Of a stretch of 6,646 nt of DNA, positions 1 through 4,681 are shown one piece after another. Each line of letters begins with the position of its first letter. Position 1 is the first letter of the stretch. The translations under genes and the position numbers were made by a program. Location: contig CAKRPQ010000099.1 of NCBI GenBank assembly GCA_934385225.1, forward strand, positions 1 to 6,646, written 5' to 3'. The notes under the pieces were generated by a model that saw only the letters and a list, made by a program, of their open reading frames with translations, was not told the DNA's origin and searched no databases. Source of the stretch: an uncultured Eubacteriales bacterium (GTDB lineage Bacteria; Bacillota; Clostridia; Oscillospirales; CAG-272).

Positions 1-57
1 GATTGCTCGCAAACTGATTTCGAGTCAGCCCCGTTATGACCACTTCGATACCTCTCC
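1..57 (-). tRNA. tRNA-Ser(CGA), 3' part beyond window edge
   Basis: Read on the minus strand from 57, the sequence opens with acceptor strand GGAGAGG, followed by a D arm of serine type (TCGAAGTGG...AACGGGG). The anticodon arm has stem GCTGA (29-25), loop CTCGAAA (24-18) and stem TCAGT (17-13), closed by one G-U pair. The anticodon CGA at 22-20 would read UCG codons. The bases after it (TTGCGAGCAA) look like the start of the long variable arm that defines class II serine tRNAs. The T arm and 3' acceptor strand lie left of the window, so completeness cannot be checked. The likely promoter is at 288-316, read through the pseudo-tRNA region. Confidence 0.87.
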
Positions 58-208
58 ATGTATGTTAACTCGGAAAACCGAGATCAACGCAAGTATTCGG
101 TTGTATTAGAATTCCTGTTAGAACTCACGGTGTGCCTGCGGCGGGTAAGTGCCCGAAACCCGCACGGTTAAAGGCTTTTCGGAAGTTTTACTTCCGTTTG
201 CCGAGGGA
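58..208 (-). other. structured spacer between tRNA-Ser half and tRNA-Ser
   Basis: This is about 150 nt with no credible coding frame. On the minus-strand RNA it could form several hairpins. CGGAAGT/ACTTCCG with a 3-nt loop lies at 180-196, nested inside a GGC/GCC pair (200-202 with 173-175). GCGGGT/ACCCGC with an 11-nt loop lies at 141-163. CTCGG/CCGAG with an AAAA loop lies at 69-82, close to the 5' end of the downstream tRNA. It contains no T arm (GGTTCRA), no second acceptor strand pairing with GGAGAGG, and no CCA, so it does not complete the half tRNA at 209-250. It may be a processed leader, the remains of a replaced tRNA 3' half, or an unrecognised small RNA. Confidence 0.5.
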
Positions 209-250
209 GATTTCGAGTCAGCCCCGTTATGACCACTTCGATACCTCTCC
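209..250 (-). pseudogene. orphan 5' half of tRNA-Ser (pseudo-tRNA)
   Basis: These 42 bases are identical to 16-57, the 5' half of the tRNA-Ser(CGA), covering acceptor strand, D arm, 5' anticodon stem and the full anticodon loop. Identity stops two bases into the 3' anticodon stem: the real tRNA continues AG, while this copy continues TCCC, leaving only two anticodon-stem pairs. No variable arm, T arm or matching 3' acceptor strand follows. The similarity reaches a little upstream of the tRNA (AACATAC, with a 2-base indel), so a segment slightly longer than the half gene was duplicated. It is the first element transcribed from the promoter at 288-316. A functional tRNA-like RNA cannot be excluded, but a normal tRNA fold can. 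Confidence 0.7.
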
Positions 251-253
251 GTA

Positions 254-285
254 TGTTCGTTTGATGTTTCATCATCAAACGAACA
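254..285 (-). repeat. 13-bp perfect inverted repeat at tRNA-locus transcript start
   Basis: Positions 254-266 (TGTTCGTTTGATG) are the exact reverse complement of 273-285, separated by a 6-base loop. The arm nearest the promoter begins 2 bases past the -10 box, so the palindrome covers the predicted start site (about 281-282). As RNA, the transcript would open with most of a strong hairpin, 3 bases before the tRNA-Ser half. As DNA, it is the size and position of an operator for a dimeric repressor. It is not followed by a T-run on either strand, so it is not a standard terminator. Confidence 0.75.
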
Positions 286-287
286 GT

Positions 288-316
288 ATTATATCACACT
301 TTCGCGTTAATTTCAA
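288..316 (-). promoter_or_regulatory. strong extended -10 promoter for the tRNA-Ser locus
   Basis: On the minus strand the -35 box TTGAAA (316-311) is followed by a 17-base spacer and a perfect -10 box TATAAT (293-288), preceded by TGA, which gives an extended -10. Upstream lie A and T tracts (319-353) placed where an UP element would sit, as is common at stable-RNA promoters. Transcription would start around 281-282 and run leftward through the pseudo-tRNA and tRNA-Ser(CGA). Confidence 0.82.
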
Positions 317-318
317 GT

Positions 319-353
319 GTTTTTTCAAAAAAACAAGAGATTTTTGAAAAAAC
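319..353. terminator. AT-rich inverted repeat after the deaminase gene
   Basis: GTTTTTTCAAAAA (319-331) and its exact reverse complement (341-353) form a 13-bp stem with a 9-base loop, 15 bases beyond the deaminase stop codon and 2 bases before the -35 box of the tRNA promoter. On the minus strand it could end the lipoprotein-acetyltransferase-deaminase transcript, but the stem is nearly all A-T and has no separate U-run on that side. On the plus strand it is followed by TTTTATATTT. A role as terminator, UP element or both is possible. Confidence 0.4.
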
Positions 354-368
354 TTTTATATTTGCCGT

Positions 369-800
369 TTATTTATTCTTGTAGCGTTCTTCGCCCCACC
401 AGTTTGGTATCAGTTCTTTGAGAAGAATTGTCTTTCCTGAAGCGTAATCAATCATAATTTCAGTATTTTCATTTCTTTTGTCGAGCTGTATGAGAAATTC
501 GCGACAAGCACCGCAAGGCATTCCGCTTCCGACGATATCACCTCGCGGAGGTTCGTCCCTGAATGCGATAAGTCGTTTAATGTGCGTTTGCCCGCTGTTT
601 ACATACATATTTAACGCGGCAACTCTTTCGGCGCACAGGTTCATAACGCCGCTGCACGCCTCAATGCAAAATCCGATGAAGATATCGCCGTTTTCGGCTT
701 CAAGTGCGCAGACAACATGATGCGCATATACAAACGGAGTAACGTCCTCCGGGTGATATTGTTCTTTCGCCTTTTTGTAAAGTGTCTCCCAAATATCCAT
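369..800 (-). CDS. cytidine deaminase family protein, blasticidin-S-deaminase-like
   Basis: This 143-residue protein of the zinc-dependent cytidine deaminase fold is probably a cytoplasmic enzyme that hydrolytically deaminates cytidine or a related aminopyrimidine nucleoside. The zinc and catalytic motifs are intact: C56-A57-E58 in NLCAERVAA, and P95-C96-x-x-C99 in MPCGACREF, giving three cysteine ligands and the proton-shuttling glutamate. The length suits a small tetrameric enzyme. The C-terminal segment LKELIPNWWGEE resembles the end of blasticidin-S deaminase more than housekeeping Cdd, so the substrate is uncertain. Its ATG shares one base with the stop of the restored acetyltransferase frame (TAATG), with an AGAGGG ribosome binding site inside that gene, implying translational coupling. 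It is the last gene of the operon that starts at 2264-2292. Confidence 0.88.
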   Translation of the reverse strand: MDIWETLYKKAKEQYHPEDVTPFVYAHHVVCALEAENGDIFIGFCIEACSGVMNLCAERVAALNMYVNSGQTHIKRLIAFRDEPPRGDIVGSGMPCGACREFLIQLDKRNENTEIMIDYASGKTILLKELIPNWWGEERYKNK

Positions 801-1332
801 TACACCCTCTTTTCGAACAAAACGAGCTTCACATTCGGAATCCCATTGAAAACGCAGGGAACAATGCCCGTTTCTCTGTATCCTATTTTGTTGTAAAACG
901 ACCGTGCGACGGTATTTTTCTCGTTCGTGTCAAAGCGGAGCGCCATGCAGCCGTTTTCGGAAGCGAATTTTTCATAGAACTCTACAAACTGCCTGCCGAC
1001 GCCCTTTTACCTGCTTTCGGAGAAACAACAAGCGTGTGAAGAACCATAATTTTGTCGGGAGAATCATTCTTTGTAAGTTCCCAGTCGCCATCTGCATACA
1101 TATCGCCTTGTTTTTTATTGATGATTGCGGCGGCAATTACTGCACTTTCGTCACGGCAGACGTAAAGCTCGCCGTTTTCAAGGGCGCTATCCGCCGTACT
1201 TTTTGTCGGGTAAATATTTTGTATCCATCCGGTACACCCGAGCCCATCCTGTTCTTTTTTTAGTATATCGTCATATATGCCGACAATGGCTGATATATCG
1301 TTTTCTGTTGCTTTTTCAAATTTTAATAACAT
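800..1332 (-). pseudogene. GNAT family N-acetyltransferase, single frameshift
   Basis: From the ATG at 1332 the frame gives 109 residues of a GNAT acetyltransferase, with WIQNIYPTKSTADSALENGEL, AAAIINKKQGDMYADGDWE and the beta-4 strand VLHTLVVSP. It then runs out of frame at AAAAGGG (1008-1002) and stops at 984-982. Adding one base there restores a continuous reading: GKKGVGRQFVEFYEKFAS, then MALRFDTNEKN and FYNKIGY, down to a TAA at 802-800. The repaired protein is 177 residues, normal for the family, and contains the acetyl-CoA loop (GxG, then RQ) and the usual C-terminal strands. In this GNAT branch the spacing from P to GxG agrees with one missing base, not two extra. The broken product lacks the acetyl-CoA site and should be inactive. 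It could be a real mutation, an assembly or sequencing error in the A4G3 run, or, less likely, programmed frameshifting. It starts 20 bp after the lipoprotein stop with no good ribosome binding site. Confidence 0.85.
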
Positions 1333-1352
1333 AATATTTGATAACCAGTTTA

Positions 1353-2228
1353 TTATTTCGTTTTGTACTCTATTCCGTTTTCTTTTGCGTATCTTTCGGC
1401 ATAAGAGCCCTTTTTGCAGTTTATAACAATTTTATCTGAGCCGTCAAATGCACTTTCGGAGATCAAAGTCACGGATTCGGGAATGTAAACATATGTAAGT
1501 GCCGAGCATCCGCCGAATGCATCGGCACCGATAGTTGTTACGCCGTACGAGATTGTAACTTTTTCAAGGCTGTCCATATTCTTGAATGCGCCTGCACCGA
1601 TTGTTTTTACTTCAACACCGTCAAGCGTATTTGATACCTTTATCGTTTTCGCGTCGCCGTTAGCATATCCCGTAATCGTGAGAGCCTTGTTGGCAAAGTC
1701 GTAGAGTATGCTGTCGTCGGGGGCGTCGAACAACTCGTCGTTTTTCGCGGGTTCTGCCGTTGTTTCAGGCGTTTTGGTTGTTTCGGGTTCCTTCGTTGTT
1801 TCGGGAGCGGAAGTGGTTTCGGGTTTTTTGGTCGTTTCCTGTTCTTTTGTTGTTGTTTCCTCTTCGCCTTTTGTCGTTTCGGGGGATTTGGTAGTTTCGT
1901 CGGTTTTCTGTGACGTACTTTCGGGAGATTTACCGCTGTCGCTGTCTGTCACGGGCGAGTTCGTCTCCGTCTCGACGCCTGTTTTATCTGTGTTTTCTGT
2001 GACAGTCGGGCTATTTGTATGTATTTTATCTGTAACACTAATGCTGTCGGAGGAATTGTTAGCGTCAGTATCGGGAGTGGTATTGCCGAAAATAAATTTG
2101 TCGAGACACCCCGAAAGAATGCAGACTGCCGCTATGACTATAATCAACATAACCGCAAACGCCGCAATGTATGCCTTGTAGCCGAAATCGTGATTTTCGG
2201 GCTTTGAATTTTGGTTGTTTTTTGCCAT
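1353..2228 (-). CDS. putative lipoprotein with Thr/Pro/Glu stalk and BspA-type leucine-rich repeats
   Basis: This 291-residue protein is likely exported and surface-exposed. Residues 1-18 are polar, and 19-40 form a hydrophobic segment ending in L38-S39-G40-C41, a good lipobox, so C41 may be lipidated; an uncleaved membrane anchor is the alternative because the n-region is long. Residues 50-110 are rich in Ser, Thr and Asp. Residues 111-160 are a low-complexity stalk of ETTK/PETT units. Residues 172-291 form a small domain with two to three BspA-type (LRR_5) units, seen as VKTIGAGAFKNMDSLEKVTI and TTIGADAFGGCSALTYVYIP, ending YAERYAKENGIEYK, a typical end for such domains. Such repeats usually mediate binding in host or polymer contact, but the ligand here is unknown. 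GGAGG lies at 2238-2242, 9 bases before the ATG. A consensus promoter precedes it. It is the first gene of the operon with the acetyltransferase and deaminase. Confidence 0.87.
   Translation of the reverse strand: MAKNNQNSKPENHDFGYKAYIAAFAVMLIIVIAAVCILSGCLDKFIFGNTTPDTDANNSSDSISVTDKIHTNSPTVTENTDKTGVETETNSPVTDSDSGKSPESTSQKTDETTKSPETTKGEEETTTKEQETTKKPETTSAPETTKEPETTKTPETTAEPAKNDELFDAPDDSILYDFANKALTITGYANGDAKTIKVSNTLDGVEVKTIGAGAFKNMDSLEKVTISYGVTTIGADAFGGCSALTYVYIPESVTLISESAFDGSDKIVINCKKGSYAERYAKENGIEYKTK
1749..1898 (-). repeat. ETTK/PETT low-complexity stalk repeat inside the lipoprotein gene
   Basis: About eight imperfect 18-21 bp units encode ETT followed by K, S, A or E and a PE or QE step (residues 111-160). 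In-frame repeats of this kind can expand or contract by slippage. The strong T/G bias of the plus strand here creates long false open frames on the other strand. Confidence 0.8.
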
Positions 2229-2263
2229 TTTGAAAATCCTCCGTCATTCTGTTATTTTACTTA

Positions 2264-2292
2264 ATTATATACAAAAAAAGTGTAAATGTCAA
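2264..2292 (-). promoter_or_regulatory. fully consensus sigma-A promoter for the lipoprotein operon
   Basis: On the minus strand TTGACA (2292-2287), a 17-base spacer (2286-2270) and TATAAT (2269-2264) match the consensus at all twelve positions. The predicted start is near 2257, giving a leader of about 28 bases that contains the GGAGG ribosome binding site (2242-2238). The -35 box lies 15 bases after the radical SAM gene stop, and no terminator is visible between them. Confidence 0.88.
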
Positions 2293-2307
2293 GAAATAAA
2301 AGTCGAA

Positions 2308-3273
2308 TTACTTAAATTTACCGTAAAATTTTCCCTGATACAGATTTTTTTCAAACATTTTCTTGTCGATGTCGTTGAGTACCGTGACTTTTTTTCTGCT
2401 CCAATCGGGTGCAATCAGTGTTTTTGACATTCCGTCACCCGTGAGCCTGCCTATAACAATATCTTTCGGTATCAGAGTAAGCGCATCGCATACCGTGTCG
2501 ATGTAATCCTGACGTTCCATGGGAATGTAATCGCCTTTTTCATACATTTTGTCGAGCTTTGTCCCCTTTATAACATGGAGAAGATGAATTTTAATTTGAT
2601 CGGGGTGCAGCTTCGAAACTTTTTTTACACTTTCAAGCATCATTTTGCGTGTTTCAAACGGAAGACCGAAAATCAGATGCACGCAAATGAAAGCTTTCGG
2701 TGCGGCTGCTCTCAGCCGAGCAAAACCGTCCTCGAACTGCGAATAAGTGTGACCTCTGTTAATAATTTCCGCTGTTTTGTCGAAAACACTTTGAAGTCCT
2801 AGTTCAACGGTTATGTCGGTTTTTTCGGTAAGCTCCGCAAGGTATAAAAGAACGTCGTCTCCGAGGCAGTCTGATCTTGTCGCAATGTTTATCCCTATAA
2901 GATTCGGAAGCCCCAGCGCTTCGTCAAATTTTTTGCGCAAAACGTTTGTCGGCGCATATGTGTTCGTGTGCGCCTGAAAGTATGCAATGCATCTTTCGAC
3001 TGACCATTTCGATGAGAGCTTTTCTCTTGTGCGAAGGTATTGTTCCGTTACCGAAAGGGAAGGGAGCTCTGCAAAATCACCGCTGCCTCTACCCGAACAG
3101 TAAATACAACCGCCGTAACCGCACTTCCCGTCGATGTTCGGACAGGTGAGTCCGATGTCAATCGGGATTTTTGCGCATTTTCCGCCGTATTTCTTCTTCA
3201 TAAAGTAGTCATAGGTGTAGTACCGCTTGTTTGAGTCGGAAAATTCAAACGGATTGGTTTCGTTCTGTTTCAT
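2308..3273 (-). CDS. yhcC: radical SAM protein, TIGR01212 family (YhcC/YtqA-like)
   Basis: This 321-residue protein belongs to the Elp3-like branch of radical SAM enzymes represented by E. coli YhcC and B. subtilis YtqA; the substrate is not established. The 4Fe-4S ligands have the spread-out pattern of this family: C44, then C56-x-x-C59 within TCPNIDGKCGYGGCIYCS; C51 is an additional cysteine inside the loop. Later family landmarks are AYFQAHTNTYAP, GINIATRSDCL, VELGLQSVFD, INRGHTY and HLIFGLPFET, which line the SAM and substrate barrel. The frame stays open 29 codons further upstream to 3360, but that part runs through a terminator-like inverted repeat and has no family similarity. ATG 3273 is chosen because AGAGG lies just before it and the length then matches the family (about 310). 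It follows the aminotransferase by 98 bp. Confidence 0.9.
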   Translation of the reverse strand: MKQNETNPFEFSDSNKRYYTYDYFMKKKYGGKCAKIPIDIGLTCPNIDGKCGYGGCIYCSGRGSGDFAELPSLSVTEQYLRTREKLSSKWSVERCIAYFQAHTNTYAPTNVLRKKFDEALGLPNLIGINIATRSDCLGDDVLLYLAELTEKTDITVELGLQSVFDKTAEIINRGHTYSQFEDGFARLRAAAPKAFICVHLIFGLPFETRKMMLESVKKVSKLHPDQIKIHLLHVIKGTKLDKMYEKGDYIPMERQDYIDTVCDALTLIPKDIVIGRLTGDGMSKTLIAPDWSRKKVTVLNDIDKKMFEKNLYQGKFYGKFK

Positions 3274-3287
3274 AGAACCTCTGTAAG

Positions 3288-3364
3288 AAAAAGGTGTCCG
3301 ATGTGAAGCGTAAAGTCCGTTACAAGCGAACCCGAACGTCTTACACTTTTTCGGACACATTTTT
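3288..3364 (-). terminator. long-loop inverted repeat between aminotransferase and radical SAM genes
   Basis: Positions 3288-3301 (AAAAAGGTGTCCGA) pair with 3351-3364 with one mismatch in 14 bp around a 49-base loop. On the minus strand the descending arm ends ACACCTTTTTCTT, so it looks like an intrinsic terminator for the asnS-aminotransferase transcript, with A-tail and T-tail flanks. The large loop is unusual and suggests either inner folding or a leader that partly controls the downstream radical SAM gene. It begins 8 bases past the aminotransferase stop. Confidence 0.55.
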
Positions 3365-3371
3365 TATTTTT

Positions 3372-4655
3372 TTATTTGTTCAACAGCTTTTCAACAGCCG
3401 CGAGCTTTACGCAACATACGAGAACTTCCATTGCCGCGACAAGTTCGTCGTCCGACGGGAAAGTCGGTGCAATACGAATATTTCTGTCTCTCGGATCCTT
3501 GTGATAGGGGTATGTAGCTCCGACGGTTGTCAGTGTAACGCCAGCATCTTTTGCAAGATCATAAGTTCTCTTGGCGCAGCCGTCAAGAACATAAAGGCTG
3601 ATAAAGTAACCGCCGAGCGGGTTTGTCCATTCTGCTATGCCGAGACCCGAAAGCTCGTCTGAAAGAATTTCCTCTACACATTCGAATTTCGGTCTTATCA
3701 TGTCGGCAAGATCCATCATATGATGACGAATGTTTTCGGCACTCTTGAAGTATTTTACATGACGTATCTGGTTGATCTTATCGAAACCGATAGTCTGAAT
3801 ATTCATTATCGGCTTTATCTGAGCCATATTGTTATCACTTGCCGCGAAAATCGCAACGCCTGATCCGGGGAACGAAATTTTTGATGTCGAGGCGAAATAG
3901 AAGATCATATCCTCGCTTCCGAATTTCTTTGCCTCCGCGAAGATGTCGAGAAGCTCGTCTCTCTTGTCGGGGTAGAGGTCGTGTACGGCATATGCGTTAT
4001 CCCAGAAAATTCTGAAATCCTTTGCGGCGGGTTTAAGAGCCGCGAAGCGACGTACCGTTTCGTCGGAATATGTGATTCCGTCGGGGTTTGAATATTTCGG
4101 GCAGCACCAAACGCCCTTTATCATAGGATCGCTTGCAACATATTTTTCAATCGTGTCCATATCGGGACCCGTCGGCGTCATGTCGACTGTTATCATTTCT
4201 ATTCCAAGCGACTCACATATTGCAAAATGTCTGTCGTATCCGGGTGAAGGGCAGAGGAATTTGATTTTTTCTTCTCTGACCCACGGTCTTTCGCTTCCGT
4301 AAACACCGTAAAGCATAGCCCTTGCGACGGTATCGTACATAAGATTGAGACTCGAATTTCCCGCAACAATGATGTTCTTTTCGGGAATGCCGTATAGCTC
4401 GGAGAACATTCGTTTGGCTTCCGGAATACCGTCAAGAAGACCGTAGTTACGGCAGTCTATGCCCGCCTCGGAACGGCAATCCTCGCTTGTTGAAATAACA
4501 TCAAGCATACCCGAAAGAGAATCGAGCTGTTTTTTTCCGGGTTTACCTCTCGAAAGGTCGAGCGAAAGCCCTATGTCCTTGTATTTTTTGTACTGTTTTT
4601 GAAGTTTTTGGTAAAGCTCTTCAAGTTCGCCTTTTTTAAGAGAGGTATATTCCAT
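3372..4655 (-). CDS. MocR-type aspartate aminotransferase, PLP-dependent class I/II fold
   Basis: This 427-residue cytoplasmic fold-type I PLP enzyme resembles the Aminotran_MocR family (PF12897), members of which have been characterised as aspartate aminotransferases (aspartate + 2-oxoglutarate to oxaloacetate + glutamate). Visible landmarks are SRGKP at 35-39 in the N-terminal arm, RNYGLLDG at 69-76, AGNSSLNLM at 98-106 around the cofactor phosphate, SPGYDRH at 137-143, N190-P191-D192-G193, D219 and Y222 in WDNAYAVHDL, the Schiff-base lysine K259 in STSKISFPGSG, and R394 in NIRIAPTFP, the expected carboxylate-binding arginine. Nothing is missing and the length is normal for the family. AAAGGA lies 8 bases before the ATG. 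The gene starts 26 bp after asnS, so the two are likely co-transcribed and may link aspartate metabolism to asparaginyl-tRNA supply; that link is inference. Substrate preference cannot be read from sequence alone. Confidence 0.9.
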   Translation of the reverse strand: MEYTSLKKGELEELYQKLQKQYKKYKDIGLSLDLSRGKPGKKQLDSLSGMLDVISTSEDCRSEAGIDCRNYGLLDGIPEAKRMFSELYGIPEKNIIVAGNSSLNLMYDTVARAMLYGVYGSERPWVREEKIKFLCPSPGYDRHFAICESLGIEMITVDMTPTGPDMDTIEKYVASDPMIKGVWCCPKYSNPDGITYSDETVRRFAALKPAAKDFRIFWDNAYAVHDLYPDKRDELLDIFAEAKKFGSEDMIFYFASTSKISFPGSGVAIFAASDNNMAQIKPIMNIQTIGFDKINQIRHVKYFKSAENIRHHMMDLADMIRPKFECVEEILSDELSGLGIAEWTNPLGGYFISLYVLDGCAKRTYDLAKDAGVTLTTVGATYPYHKDPRDRNIRIAPTFPSDDELVAAMEVLVCCVKLAAVEKLLNK

Positions 4656-4681
4656 GATAAATGTCCTTTCGGAAATAATAA

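Noticed and set aside
58..208. Possible T-box, riboswitch or group I intron interrupting the tRNA-Ser
   Set aside because: No T-box core or known riboswitch landmark was seen, and the downstream tRNA already has its own complete 5' half, so no splicing is needed to make it.
1..257. CRISPR-like direct repeats (two copies of the 42-nt segment)
   Set aside because: There are only two copies, and the repeat is a tRNA gene half, not a CRISPR repeat; there is no array and no cas gene in the window.
132..347. Plus-strand 71-codon open frame (MPAAGKC...)
   Set aside because: It runs antisense through the tRNA-Ser half, the 13-bp hairpin and the promoter; it has no ribosome binding site, and its ISSQPRYDHFDTSP stretch is just the reverse reading of the tRNA.
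904..1263. Plus-strand 119-codon frame over the acetyltransferase
   Set aside because: It is antisense to both halves of the GNAT gene; the minus-strand reading has clear family motifs and this one has none.
1708..2181. Plus-strand 157-codon frame rich in V and S
   Set aside because: It is a shadow of the ETTK/PETT repeat codons of the lipoprotein gene; it has no start context and its composition is an artefact of the repeat.
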